Origin: an uncultured Desulfovibrionaceae bacterium | Lineage (GTDB): Bacteria > Desulfobacterota > Desulfovibrionia > Desulfovibrionales > Desulfovibrionaceae | Assembly (NCBI GenBank): GCA_944325195.1 | Contig: CALUZB010000004.1 | Coordinates: 372,001 to 436,000, forward strand | Direction of reading: 5' to 3' | Length of the DNA stretch: 64,000 nt | Part shown: piece after piece, positions 25,737 through 34,615 of the stretch | Layout: each line of letters begins with the position of its first letter | Numbering within the stretch: position 1 is the stretch's first letter | Program-made: the position numbers and the translations under genes | The notes under the pieces: model-generated | What the model saw: the letters and a program-made list of their open reading frames with translations, nothing else | Database searches by the model: none | Told to the model about the DNA's origin: nothing

Positions 25737-26463
25737 AACGGCAATCAAATCCTGCTTTATACGTTCCTATTTTACCGGCGCCGTATTCAACTTCCGTGGA
25801 CTTCAAAACCTTGGGCTTCTTTATGCCATAGAACCGGCGCTTAAAGAAATTTATCAGGACGAACAGGCATTTAGGGCGGCCAGGGCCAGATATATGTGGC
25901 ATTTTAACACCCACCCGTTGTGGGTGCCGTTGCTCCTTGGCCTGTTCATCAATCTGGAGCAGAGCGTATCACGTGAGGCTCTGCCCTCGCAAGGAATGGT
26001 TGCATTAAAGAATACAGCCTGCTATACCCTCTCCGGCATAGGTGACTCCGTTTTCAGCGGCTCCCTGATTCCCCTGTGGGGGTTGCTGATGTGTTGTTTT
26101 GCAGTTTGCGGAATGTACGATCCGGCAGTGGTCTTTTTAATTACCGCGGTACTGGGAGCACAGGCTTTTCGCGTGGTGACCTTTTTGGCCGGTTTGCGTT
26201 ACGGCCTGGGGGTGATCGAAAAATTACGCAAATATGACATCATGCAATGGGGACATAAAATCAAAATAATAAACGGCTGCCTGCTTGCACTGTTTATATA
26301 TATGATTATTCCGGCTACCGGTTCAGCATATGGTTTTCTGGTTTTGATTCTGGCTTTAGGGGCCGGGAGCTGGGTGTTGTTCAAACGCAAGCTTTCCCGT
26401 TTTGTTGTTTCGGCTTTTATTCTGGTGATTTTTTGGGGGGCGGATTTAAACCGCTGGCTATGA
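25726..26463 (+). CDS. PTS mannose/fructose/sorbose-family IID component
   Basis: A 245-residue integral membrane protein of the EIID family. Seen: SYFTGAVFNFRGLQNLGLLYAIEPAL, the MWHFNTHPLWVPLLLG motif, and GDSVFSGSLIPLWGLLM. EIID works with EIIC to form the sugar channel of mannose-type PTS permeases. No EIIA, EIIB or EIIC gene is present in the window, so a complete transporter is not visible here. ATG 25726 is preceded by GAGG and lies inside the last 11 nt of rsmI. Typical EIID is 270-300 residues, so this one is slightly short. The gene context (HPr and enzyme I downstream) points to a regulatory or partial PTS. Confidence 0.9.
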   Translation: MLSKTAIKSCFIRSYFTGAVFNFRGLQNLGLLYAIEPALKEIYQDEQAFRAARARYMWHFNTHPLWVPLLLGLFINLEQSVSREALPSQGMVALKNTACYTLSGIGDSVFSGSLIPLWGLLMCCFAVCGMYDPAVVFLITAVLGAQAFRVVTFLAGLRYGLGVIEKLRKYDIMQWGHKIKIINGCLLALFIYMIIPATGSAYGFLVLILALGAGSWVLFKRKLSRFVVSAFILVIFWGADLNRWL

Positions 26464-26609
26464 CTATTCAGGTTAAAATGACTCACATAATAAATCAGGC
26501 TCCCATAACTGCCATAACAGAGTCGGAAAATACGGTTTTTATGAATCATCTCATCAAAGCCGGATTTGATATATTTTATAGTAAAACGGCTGTTTCCAGG
26601 CCGATATAA
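26460..26609 (+). CDS. Candidate 49-residue ORF between EIID and HPr
   Basis: ATG 26460 overlaps the EIID stop as ATGA, and the frame runs 49 codons to TAA at 26607-26609, 9 nt before the HPr start. Stop-coupled starts of this kind are typical of real genes in operons, and the frame fills the whole gap. The sequence (MTIQVKMTHIINQAPITAIT at the start) has no signal peptide or membrane segment and no family I know. The base composition is AT-rich, so it may equally be untranslated spacer. Confidence 0.35.
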   Translation: MTIQVKMTHIINQAPITAITESENTVFMNHLIKAGFDIFYSKTAVSRPI

Positions 26610-26618
26610 GGAATTGCG

Positions 26619-26930
26619 ATGAAGGATGCTCCAGGGGTAAGCGTTAAGCAAGTCAATGTCTCAAATCTTTCCGGCAACGGGGTGTGTGGGGAAGTAAGAG
26701 TGCATAATAAGTTTGGTTTACATGCTCGCCCTGCTGCTCAGCTGGTTAAACTGGCCCAACAATATACTGCCAAAATCAGTTTAAAAACAGCAAACGGGGA
26801 GGCCGATGCAAAATCCATTCTGGATATTCTAAGCCTTGCCGCCGGACCCGGGGTTAAAATCCAAATCCAGGCTGCCGGCCCAGATGAACACCAGGCGTTG
26901 GAAGCTTTAGTTAGTTTTTTTGAGCAATAA
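26619..26930 (+). CDS. ptsH: Phosphocarrier protein HPr
   Basis: A 103-residue HPr. The phosphorylated histidine is H35 in GLHARPAA, and the regulatory-serine region reads ADAKSILDIL (S66). Compared with Escherichia coli HPr it has an N-terminal extension of about 20 residues. HPr passes phosphate from enzyme I to EIIA proteins, and in many Gram-negatives it has regulatory roles. AAGGAA precedes ATG 26619. Cotranscribed with EIID and enzyme I. Confidence 0.94.
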   Translation: MKDAPGVSVKQVNVSNLSGNGVCGEVRVHNKFGLHARPAAQLVKLAQQYTAKISLKTANGEADAKSILDILSLAAGPGVKIQIQAAGPDEHQALEALVSFFEQ

Positions 26931-27010
26931 CGCAGCTTTTCTTCGTCATCAGGGTTAAGGTATTTCTCACCCCATTGTGAATAAACAAGTCCTGCAAAAG
27001 GAGTCGACAA

Positions 27011-28789
27011 TTGGCCCAGAATATTCTGCATGGCATACCTATTTCCGGCGGGATCGCCATAGGCAAGCTGGTCTATATGCAGCACCAGGAGTTGGGCGAA
27101 TTGTCTCCCAGTTACATTTCATATTCTGAAGTCGTTCGCGAGCAAAAACGGTTCAGCCATGCTGTTTCTGCTACAGAGCAAAGCTTTGAACGCGCTCTTA
27201 ACTCCCTTCCTGAGCATATGACCAGTGAAGGCGACATTATTTATATGCATAAAATGCTTTGCCGCGACCCGAAACTTATAGATCGCACCAATGCCAACAT
27301 TGAAATGAAACTGCTGTGCGCGGAAAGCGCCCTGCAAAGGGCTTTAGAGGATATCAGCCTGGAATTCTCGGAAATTGAGGATGACTTCTTCCGGGAAACC
27401 ATCAATGATCTGCACTTGGTGGGAGAGCGGATAATGGACAAACTTACCGGTAAGGATCCTTACGATCTTAAAGAGGGCGAACCGGTTATCCTTATGGCCC
27501 GCGATCTTTCTCCAGCCGACACAATTGAGCTTTCATTAGATAATGTTTTAGCCATGGTTACTGAAGACGGCGGGAAAACCTCTCATGCGGGTATTTTAGC
27601 GCGCAGCATGGGCATTCCGGCAGTGGTAGGCGTTATGGGATTGGGGCGCACTGTTGTAGAGGGCGACGTGGTAATCGTGGATGGGCTTAAAGGAACAATC
27701 CTGTTGAATCCCAGCGACGAGGAAAAATCCCGCTATACACAGTCGGCGTTGGAATATGAACGTTACAAGGAAAAAATCAGTCAAAAATGCAGGGACACCG
27801 CTGAAACTGTGGACGGGCACAAGGTTGAAGTGCTGGCCAATGTGGGCTGGGTGGAAGAAATTCCTAAGGCCATAAAAAGCGGTGCTGAAGGGGTTGGGCT
27901 TTACCGGACAGAATACTCTTTTTTAAACCGCACCAGCATTCCGTCCGAAAGCGAATTGTTTAAGGAATATTCAGATGCAGTGCAGGCCCTTGAAGGGAAA
28001 AGCGTTTGTTTTCGCACGCTTGATTTGGGCTCAGACAAGTTGACACTCTCCCTGGAACACCTGGATGAAGCCAATCCGGCTTTGGGCTTGCGCGCCACCC
28101 GTTATTGTTTGCGCCATCCCCGCCTGTTCAGAGCCCAGCTCCGAGCCCTGTTGCGCGCTTGCGCCGGTGCCCACGCTTCTCTGATGTTTCCGCTGGTTGC
28201 CGACCTCACTGAACTGAGAAAAATAACTCACATTGTCAGTGAAGTACGTCAGGAATTAGCGGATCAGAATGAAATTTTCGCTCGTGACATCAGCATGGGC
28301 GTGATGGTGGAATTGCCGTCCACAGTCATTCTTGCCGATGAGCTGGCTGAGGAAATCGATTTTTTCAGTATTGGTACCAATGATCTGACTCAATATACCC
28401 TGGGAGTGGACCGGGCCAATGCCCAGGTTTCTCATCTTTACCAGCCCTTACACCCAGCCGTGCTGCACTCAATAAAACGGGTGGTGGATGTGGCTCATCA
28501 AAGTGGAATTGCGGTGAACGTTTGCGGAGAAATGGCCGCAGACCCCTATTGTCTGCCGGTATTGCTGGGTATGCCGGTGGACACTGTTTCAATGTCAGCT
28601 CAAGCTATTCCCGGCATAAAGAGTATTATCCGGCAGCTTTCCCTTGAAGAATGCTTAGATCTTGTGCGCAGTGTTCTGAAAGCGAACACGACCAGCCGGG
28701 TCAACCGAATGGTAAGGGAGTTTGTTTATTCAAAAACCAGGGAAGACATGGCCTTCCATTTTTCGCACCTGGCCGGAACCTATGATTGA
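27011..28789 (+). CDS. ptsI: Phosphoenolpyruvate-protein phosphotransferase (enzyme I)
   Basis: A 592-residue enzyme I. It autophosphorylates from PEP on the histidine in DGGKTSHAGILARSMGIP near residue 190, and has the PEP-binding segment (GLYRTEYSFLNR near 298), SIGTNDLTQYTLG near 455 and the catalytic cysteine in VNVCGEMAADP near 504. Full length. The start is TTG 27011, supported by AAGGAG 7 nt upstream and by the family N-terminus ILHGIPISGGIAIGK. Last gene of the operon, followed by a probable terminator. Confidence 0.95.
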   Translation: MAQNILHGIPISGGIAIGKLVYMQHQELGELSPSYISYSEVVREQKRFSHAVSATEQSFERALNSLPEHMTSEGDIIYMHKMLCRDPKLIDRTNANIEMKLLCAESALQRALEDISLEFSEIEDDFFRETINDLHLVGERIMDKLTGKDPYDLKEGEPVILMARDLSPADTIELSLDNVLAMVTEDGGKTSHAGILARSMGIPAVVGVMGLGRTVVEGDVVIVDGLKGTILLNPSDEEKSRYTQSALEYERYKEKISQKCRDTAETVDGHKVEVLANVGWVEEIPKAIKSGAEGVGLYRTEYSFLNRTSIPSESELFKEYSDAVQALEGKSVCFRTLDLGSDKLTLSLEHLDEANPALGLRATRYCLRHPRLFRAQLRALLRACAGAHASLMFPLVADLTELRKITHIVSEVRQELADQNEIFARDISMGVMVELPSTVILADELAEEIDFFSIGTNDLTQYTLGVDRANAQVSHLYQPLHPAVLHSIKRVVDVAHQSGIAVNVCGEMAADPYCLPVLLGMPVDTVSMSAQAIPGIKSIIRQLSLEECLDLVRSVLKANTTSRVNRMVREFVYSKTREDMAFHFSHLAGTYD

Positions 28790-28810
28790 TTTCAGCAGTT
28801 ATTGTTGAAC

Positions 28811-28854
28811 AGCTGAGGATCAAATTCAAAGCTGTATTCCTTCAGCTTATTTTA
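28811..28854 (+). terminator. Probable terminator behind ptsI
   Basis: AGCTGAGGA (28811-28819) pairs with TCCTTCAGCT (28838-28847) with one bulge, followed by TATTTTAG. Located 22 nt past the ptsI stop. Moderately strong. Confidence 0.5.
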
Positions 28855-29120
28855 GTACAATATGTTGGTCAACCAGGTAAATGGGACTTTTACGTTTTAT
28901 AGATAGCAGGCAATCTCAGCCCTGCTCTGCCTGATTCTAAAGGTAATGACAAACCGCAACCGGTTTGCCCTGCCCTGGGTTAAAGCCGGTTATGTCTTGT
29001 CTTGCAAATTCCTAACAACGCATTATTCTGATTAAGGGTGGTCCAACCTCTAAGTCCGGTAGCAAACCTGGTGCAGACAATTCAGGCTCTGAGAATAATC
29101 GTAACGGATTAAGGTAAGAT
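28855..29120. other. Intergenic region upstream of smpB
   Basis: No gene. A short AAACCG/CGGTTT hairpin lies near 28950. A widely spaced inverted repeat ATTATTCT/AGAATAAT flanks the last 80 nt before smpB. TTGCAA and TATTCT with a 16- to 17-nt spacing near 29000-29030 could be the smpB promoter. Confidence 0.4.
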
Positions 29121-29591
29121 ATGAGTAAAAAGGAAGGCGGCATTTTATCGGTCGCGGTCAACCGCAAAGCCCGGCACTATTATGAATTTTTGGAAAATAT
29201 TGAGGCGGGCATATCACTTACCGGCTCTGAAGTGAAAAGCATCCGGGCGGGTAAAGTAAGCTTTGCGGACGCGTACGTCTATTTCCGGAATGGGGAAGCA
29301 TGGCTGTCTTCCCTGCATATAGCGCCTTATGAAAATGCAGGCTATGCCCAGCATAAACCAGAGCGCGAACGTAAACTGCTTCTGCATGCTTTTGAAATTT
29401 CCAGCTTGGCTGGAAAAGTGGAGCAAAAAGGCCTGACCATCGTGCCGGTGCGCATCTATTTCAGGGGGGGGAAGGTAAAGGTGGAGCTGGCTCTGGCGCG
29501 CGGCAAAAAAATGCAGGATCAGCGTGATACCCTGAAGCAGCGGGCTGAGGATCGGGACACCGCGCGTGAATTGGCGCGCTTCAAAGGCTAG
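29121..29591 (+). CDS. smpB: SsrA (tmRNA)-binding protein
   Basis: A 156-residue SmpB, the partner of tmRNA in rescue of stalled ribosomes. Seen: VNRKARHYYEFLENIEAGISLTGSEVKSIR, the core beta-barrel with ERERKLLLHAFEI, PVRIYFRGGKVKVELALARGKK, and a C-terminal tail rich in charged residues (RDTARELARFKG) that enters the mRNA channel. Full length. GTAAG just before ATG 29121 is a weak ribosome binding site. The tmRNA gene itself is not in the window. Confidence 0.95.
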   Translation: MSKKEGGILSVAVNRKARHYYEFLENIEAGISLTGSEVKSIRAGKVSFADAYVYFRNGEAWLSSLHIAPYENAGYAQHKPERERKLLLHAFEISSLAGKVEQKGLTIVPVRIYFRGGKVKVELALARGKKMQDQRDTLKQRAEDRDTARELARFKG

Positions 29592-29924
29592 GTTCAGGGC
29601 AGTCTCCCAGCTCTCTACTCAAACCGCCGGACGGTATATGTAACTACAGAAATTATCTGCCAAGCATAACTTCTCAAGAATTAATGCCGTATCTTATGCA
29701 ACCCGAACTGGTTCATTTAACCTGAGTATAAAGATTTTCAAGCAGTCTGTTATCCGTATTTACCTGATTTTTTGTTAAAATCAAAAGGAAATAGAGAAAT
29801 ACAAGATCAGATTATAAAATTTAATACGCTTACCTCTACTATATCCAGTCGTTTTTTTTAATAGTTTGTGTTATCGGTAAAAGATGTTCTCTGGCAACAT
29901 ATTACATATTACCGGTGAGAGTAT
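29592..29924. other. AT-rich region upstream of hydG
   Basis: No gene. The last 200 nt are strongly AT-rich and must hold the hydGEF promoter, but I cannot pick one convincing -35/-10 pair. No clear FNR- or HcpR-type palindrome was found by eye. Confidence 0.45.
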
Positions 29925-31328
29925 ATGAATAAAGAATATCCTTCCTTTTTGGACGAAAATCAAATTTGGTCAATCTTGGAGCAGGAAAAACAACCTGCCC
30001 CGTCCCGAATCAGAGAAATTTTAGCCAAGGCCCGGGAGGGCAAAGGACTGGACTTAAATGAAGTTGCAGCCCTGCTGGCTCCAATCCCCGACGATTGCCT
30101 TGAAGAGCTGTTCCAGGCCGCTTTATATCTGAAAGAAAAAGTTTACGGAAAACGAATGGTGCTGTTCGCACCTTTATATATTTCTAACCTGTGCGCCAAT
30201 TCCTGTGCCTATTGCGCATTTTCTGCAAAAAACCGGCAGCTGGTCCGCAAAAGCTTATCCAAGGAAGAAATAGAGGAAGAGGTAAAAATAATCGAGCGCA
30301 TGGGGCACAAACGCATTCTGGCAGTATATGGTGAGCATCCGTCCTGGAATGCCCGAACAATAGCAGAGAGTGTGGAAACAATTTATCAGGTGAAAACTCC
30401 TCCAAGCGGAGAAATCCGCAGGGTCAACATCAATTGCGCCCCACTGGACGTGGAAGGGTTCGGACTGTTGAAACAGGTTGGAATCGGCACTTATCAATGC
30501 TTCCAGGAAACCTACCACCGCGAGACTTATCAAAAGGTGCATTTAGGCGGCAAAAAGCGGAACTTTGACTGGCGGCTTTATGCGTTTCACCGTGCTAACG
30601 AAGCGGATGTTGACGATGTGGGGCTGGGAGTGCTGTTCGGCCTGTTTGACCACCGTTTTGAAATTCTTTCCTTATTGCGCCATGCTCAGGCCTTGGAAGC
30701 GGAATATGGGGCCGGGCCGCACACCATATCATTCCCGAGAATTGAGCCGGCTCAGAATTCTGAAATTTCCACCCGGCCGCCCTATGCAATACCCGATGAT
30801 GTGTTCAAACGCATAATTGCGGTGGTGCGCCTGGCCTTGCCTTATACTGGCATGATCATCAGCACCAGAGAAAAACCGGAGTTGAAACGCGAACTGCTGC
30901 GCCTGGGGATCTCCCAGTTAAGCGCCGGCTCAAGAACTTCTCCGGGCGGCTATGCGGCTGCATTTACCAACCGCCCGGAAGCCCAGCAGTTCTGGGTGGG
31001 AGATGAACGCGAACTGCCTGAAATCATTCAAGATCTGCAACTGGACGGTTATCTGCCGTCATTCTGCACCAGTTGTTATCGCAAAGGGCGCACAGGTGAT
31101 CATTTCATGGGGTACGCCAAGACCATGTTCATCCATAACTATTGCCAGCCGAACGCCTTGTTGACCTATTACGAGTATCTGCTCGATTATGCCGGGACTA
31201 AAGCAAAGGCTGAAGGCACACAATGCATTATGGATAACATTAAAGCCATGCCGGATCCGCGCGATCGCGAGCTTATGTTTGAACGCTTGCGCCGGATAGA
31301 AAACGGCGTACGCGATATTTGCGTGTGA
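29925..31328 (+). CDS. hydG: [FeFe]-hydrogenase maturase HydG (radical SAM tyrosine lyase)
   Basis: A 467-residue HydG, which cleaves tyrosine to supply the CO and CN ligands and an iron synthon for the H-cluster 2Fe subsite. Seen: the radical SAM motif CANSCAYC near residues 89-96, the HydG/ThiH core (VNINCAPLDVEGFGLLKQ, ETYHRETYQKVH), and the C-terminal auxiliary-cluster motif CTSCYRKGRTGDHFM with the third cysteine about 22 residues later (YCQPN). This C-terminal motif separates HydG from ThiH. ATG 29925 has GGTGAGAG just upstream. It overlaps or abuts hydE and heads hydGEF. Confidence 0.97.
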   Translation: MNKEYPSFLDENQIWSILEQEKQPAPSRIREILAKAREGKGLDLNEVAALLAPIPDDCLEELFQAALYLKEKVYGKRMVLFAPLYISNLCANSCAYCAFSAKNRQLVRKSLSKEEIEEEVKIIERMGHKRILAVYGEHPSWNARTIAESVETIYQVKTPPSGEIRRVNINCAPLDVEGFGLLKQVGIGTYQCFQETYHRETYQKVHLGGKKRNFDWRLYAFHRANEADVDDVGLGVLFGLFDHRFEILSLLRHAQALEAEYGAGPHTISFPRIEPAQNSEISTRPPYAIPDDVFKRIIAVVRLALPYTGMIISTREKPELKRELLRLGISQLSAGSRTSPGGYAAAFTNRPEAQQFWVGDERELPEIIQDLQLDGYLPSFCTSCYRKGRTGDHFMGYAKTMFIHNYCQPNALLTYYEYLLDYAGTKAKAEGTQCIMDNIKAMPDPRDRELMFERLRRIENGVRDICV

Positions 31329-31330
31329 AG

Positions 31331-32326
31331 ATGACCAGCGCCACAGTTCTTTCCCCCATAGCCGATGCAGGGTTATGGAAACAGGCTTGTTGTCTGCGCA
31401 AGCAATATTGGGGAAACAAGGTTTTTTTGCGGGGAATTATCGAGTTCTCCAACCATTGCCGGCAAAACTGCCTGTACTGTGGCTTAAGGCGCTCAAACTC
31501 CACACTCTTTCGTTACCGACTCAGCAAACAGCAGATCTGGGAGTGCGCCGGGGCGGTCAAACGACTGGGGTTCGGCACAGTGGTGCTTCAGGCGGGGGAA
31601 GATCCTGGTTTCTCGATTGAGAGCATTGCTGAAATTGTCTGTAAAATAAAAACTGACCTGAACCTTGCCGTCACTCTTTCCCTTGGCGAATGGGATGCAG
31701 GCGCTTACTCTTGCTGGCGGGAAGCCGGCGCAGACCGTTATCTGCTCAAGCTTGAAACTATGGACGAAGAGCTATACGCGCGTATGCGTCCGGGCAAATC
31801 CCTGGTGCAACGGGAAAACGCTCTTCAGGAGCTGAGAAAGCTGGGGTATGAAGTGGGAAGTGGTCTTATTTGCGGCTTGCCGGGGCAAACGGGAGATAGC
31901 CTGAAGCAGGGAATACAAACTCTATCCCGATTGAAGCCGGATATGTTTTCGATCGGTCCGTTTCAACCCCACCCCCAAACTCCCTTGTGCTCAGCCGCGC
32001 CGGGATCGCCGGAAGAGACACTGGAAGCAATGGCTTATGCACGTACACTGGCACCGGCAGCCCATATTCCGGTTACCAGCGCATTAGGGCTGTACGGCAA
32101 CACTACCCGCCTTACCGCTCTGGCAGTAGGCAATGTGCTGATGCCCTCGCTTACCCCGCAATCAATTCGCGCGAGCTACTCCATTTATCCCGGCAAAAAT
32201 GCAGAAGCACATGACCCTGAACAAAGGGCCGCCCAATTCACTCACATGTTGCTTCAGGCGGGCTTCCAACCGGGACAAGGGCCCGGAGGGGCTTGGCGAC
32301 TTCAAAACGACTCGGAAAACATATGA
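31331..32326 (+). CDS. hydE: [FeFe]-hydrogenase maturase HydE (radical SAM)
   Basis: A 331-residue HydE, the radical SAM enzyme that acts on the HydG product and helps build the azadithiolate-bridged subcluster. Seen: radical SAM motif CRQNCLYCGLR near residue 42, VVLQAGEDPGFS, SLGEWDAGAYSCWREAGADRYLLKLET, and GLICGLPGQTGDSL. ATG 31331 lies 2 nt after the hydG stop. GTG 31325, which overlaps that stop as GTGA, is an equally possible start. The gene ends in an ATGA overlap with hydF, so the three maturases are translationally coupled. Confidence 0.95.
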   Translation: MTSATVLSPIADAGLWKQACCLRKQYWGNKVFLRGIIEFSNHCRQNCLYCGLRRSNSTLFRYRLSKQQIWECAGAVKRLGFGTVVLQAGEDPGFSIESIAEIVCKIKTDLNLAVTLSLGEWDAGAYSCWREAGADRYLLKLETMDEELYARMRPGKSLVQRENALQELRKLGYEVGSGLICGLPGQTGDSLKQGIQTLSRLKPDMFSIGPFQPHPQTPLCSAAPGSPEETLEAMAYARTLAPAAHIPVTSALGLYGNTTRLTALAVGNVLMPSLTPQSIRASYSIYPGKNAEAHDPEQRAAQFTHMLLQAGFQPGQGPGGAWRLQNDSENI

Positions 32327-33552
32327 ACAGAGAAAAGGCTTTCAGGGGCTCCCGTCTGCAAATAGCGGTGCTGGGGCGTTGCAATACAGGAAAATCAAGC
32401 TTGCTCAATTGCATCACCGGGCAGGAAGCAGCCATAGTTTCGCCGGAACCGGGCACAACCGGCGATCCGGTGGCTTTAGCTTTTGAACTGTTGCCCTTAG
32501 GCCCGGTCACCTTCTACGATACGGCCGGAGTAAATGAAGCTTCCGCTTTAGGTATATTACGCCAAAAAGCAGGACGCAAAGTGCTTGCCCGTTGCGACAT
32601 GGCCTTGCTGGTTACCGACAATCAGGGCATAGGGCCTGAGGAAAAAGAGCTGATCCAGACGCTTCAGCACCTGAAAACCCCCTTTGTGGTCGTATTTAAC
32701 AAAAAGGATATCTGGCAGCATGACAAAGCCTCTTTGGAGCAAATAAACCAACATCTGGTCTGGTGCCAAGCGCAGGGCATACCGGCTCTCACCGCAACAG
32801 CGACCTCTCAAGTCGATTCGACGGCACTGAAAAAAGCACTCATTCAGCTTGCCCCGTCTGAATTTGAAAAACCGCCGCTACTGACCGATGTTCTCCCTGA
32901 AAATGGGCATGTGATTATGATCACGCCGATAGATGAATCCGCTCCGGTCGGACGTTTGATTGCCCCGCAGGTGCAATGCTTGCGGGAATTGGTAGAATTC
33001 GGTCATCCGGCCCTGGTCATTCAGCCCGATGAGCTGTCCCTTACTCTTGACCTTCTGCGCCGCCCACCCGCTTTGGTAGTTACAGACTCGCAAGCAGTGC
33101 TTAAGGTTGCGGAAATTCTGCCAAAGCATATTCCTCTGACGACTTTTTCCATTGTTTTTGCCCGCTATAAGGGTGACTTTTCTCTTATGCTGAAGGGTGC
33201 GGAGGAGATTGAAAAACTTACCCCCGGCTCCAAAGTGCTGATTGCGGAAGCTTGCGCTCACCACATACAGGCTGACGACATCGCCCGGGTCAAAATCCCC
33301 CGCTTACTGGAGCAATATCTGGGGTTCAGACCGGATATCACCTTTTGCGCCGGTGGAGATTTTCCTGACAATCTTGCGGAATTCGCATTGGTAATCCATT
33401 GCGGTGGCTGTATGTTGAACGCCGGGGAAATGAAACGACGACTGAGGATTTGCGCAGCAAGCAACGTGCCGGTCACCAATTTCGGCATGACTATTTCGGC
33501 TGTGCAAGGCCTGTTGGGGCGAGTGACCGGACCGTTTAAGACTATCGGATAA
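32323..33552 (+). CDS. hydF: [FeFe]-hydrogenase maturase HydF (GTPase scaffold)
   Basis: A 409-residue HydF, the GTPase that carries the 2Fe precursor and hands it to apo-hydrogenase. The N-terminal GTPase domain has G1 GRCNTGKSS near residue 15, G3 YDTAG and G4 NKKD. The C-terminal FeS domain has EACAHH near 306 and VIHCGGCML near 357, the Cys/His set for its [4Fe-4S] cluster. ATG 32323 overlaps the hydE stop. A longer frame from 32293 starts inside hydE without a ribosome binding site. No hydrogenase structural gene is in the window, so the enzyme it matures must be encoded elsewhere. Confidence 0.96.
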   Translation: MNREKAFRGSRLQIAVLGRCNTGKSSLLNCITGQEAAIVSPEPGTTGDPVALAFELLPLGPVTFYDTAGVNEASALGILRQKAGRKVLARCDMALLVTDNQGIGPEEKELIQTLQHLKTPFVVVFNKKDIWQHDKASLEQINQHLVWCQAQGIPALTATATSQVDSTALKKALIQLAPSEFEKPPLLTDVLPENGHVIMITPIDESAPVGRLIAPQVQCLRELVEFGHPALVIQPDELSLTLDLLRRPPALVVTDSQAVLKVAEILPKHIPLTTFSIVFARYKGDFSLMLKGAEEIEKLTPGSKVLIAEACAHHIQADDIARVKIPRLLEQYLGFRPDITFCAGGDFPDNLAEFALVIHCGGCMLNAGEMKRRLRICAASNVPVTNFGMTISAVQGLLGRVTGPFKTIG

Positions 33553-33585
33553 CTAAGCCGGGGCAGTACGCTCACCCCGGTTTAG
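33553..33585 (+). terminator. Hairpin behind hydF
   Basis: CTAAGCCGGGG (33553-33563) pairs with CCCCGGTTTAG (33575-33585), starting right after the hydF stop. There is no clear U run, so termination is likely but not certain. The 232 nt to the convergent ATPase gene hold nothing else recognisable. Confidence 0.5.
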
Positions 33586-33817
33586 TAATCTGGAAACGCC
33601 TGGAGCACTCCAGAGCCGTCGGTAACTTTGTCCTTGTTTACGGTAATTCAGACGCTGCTCAGACAACGCCATTGACCAGAGCGAACGCCCCCAGAATTGC
33701 TGATTTATGGTTCAGTCTTAAAGGATATCTGCTCGTGCCCCCGCCCTTAAAGTAAGCACGCATCAAGATATGCCTAACCTGGAGCAGCAGTGCATTGAGC
33801 CGTCTGACCTGCACAGA

Positions 33818-34603
33818 TTAAGGCAAACATTCGTCGTCATCTTCCTCCAGGCAGTGCCGGACTTCGTTAAACTGGAATGTATTCAGGAATTTCCGGGCCC
33901 GATCTGTTTGGGGTTGTGCGAAAAAAGCCTCTGGTTTAGCGCTTTCCACCACCACACCGCCGTCCATGAAAATTACCCGGTCTGCCACAGCCTTGGCAAA
34001 GGCCATTTCATGGGTAACGATCATCATGGTCATCCCCTCATCTGCCAACCCCAGAATTACATCCAGAACCTCACGCACCATTTCCGGGTCAAGCGACGCC
34101 GTCACCTCATCAAACAGCATCATTTCCGGCTTCATACATAAGGCGCGCACAATCGCAACCCGCTGTTTCTGGCCTCCGGATAGCTGCGAGGGGAAAGAAC
34201 CCTTGCGGTCGAGCAAGCCCACCCGCGCCAGCAGTGCTTCCGCTTCCGCTTCCACATCTTCCCGCTTGCGCCCCTGCGCCTTCAGGGGGCCAAGCAAAAT
34301 ATTCTCCATTACATTCATATGCGGAAACAGGTCGTAACTTTGAAAGACCATGCCTATTTGCTGGCGCACCAGATTCCATTTGATTTTTCCCGACGTGATT
34401 GACTTACCGTTCAACCGGATTTCTCCCTGCTGAATCGGCTCTAATCCGTTTATACAGCGCAATAAAGTGCTTTTCCCACACCCGGACGGCCCGATGACCA
34501 CCACGACTTCGCCTTTTCTCACATCCAGGTCAAGCCCGTGGATAACCTCGCGCTCCCCGAAACTCTTATGCAGATTTCTGATTTCCAAGACATGTTGCGC
34601 CAT
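33818..34603 (-). CDS. Amino-acid ABC transporter ATP-binding protein
   Basis: A 261-residue GlnQ-type ATPase. Walker A GPSGCGKST near residue 39, Q loop FQSYDLF, signature LSGGQKQRVAIVRAL, Walker B MMLFDEVTASLD and switch MMIVTHEM. All catalytic residues are kept; the DEVTASLD variant is seen in this family. The C-terminus is acidic (EEDDDE). Last gene of the importer set at 33.8-38.1 kb, 12 nt after the second permease gene. Cytoplasmic, couples ATP hydrolysis to uptake of, most probably, cysteine (see the binding protein). Confidence 0.94.
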   Translation of the reverse strand: MAQHVLEIRNLHKSFGEREVIHGLDLDVRKGEVVVVIGPSGCGKSTLLRCINGLEPIQQGEIRLNGKSITSGKIKWNLVRQQIGMVFQSYDLFPHMNVMENILLGPLKAQGRKREDVEAEAEALLARVGLLDRKGSFPSQLSGGQKQRVAIVRALCMKPEMMLFDEVTASLDPEMVREVLDVILGLADEGMTMMIVTHEMAFAKAVADRVIFMDGGVVVESAKPEAFFAQPQTDRARKFLNTFQFNEVRHCLEEDDDECLP

Positions 34604-34615
34604 AAAACATCCTCG

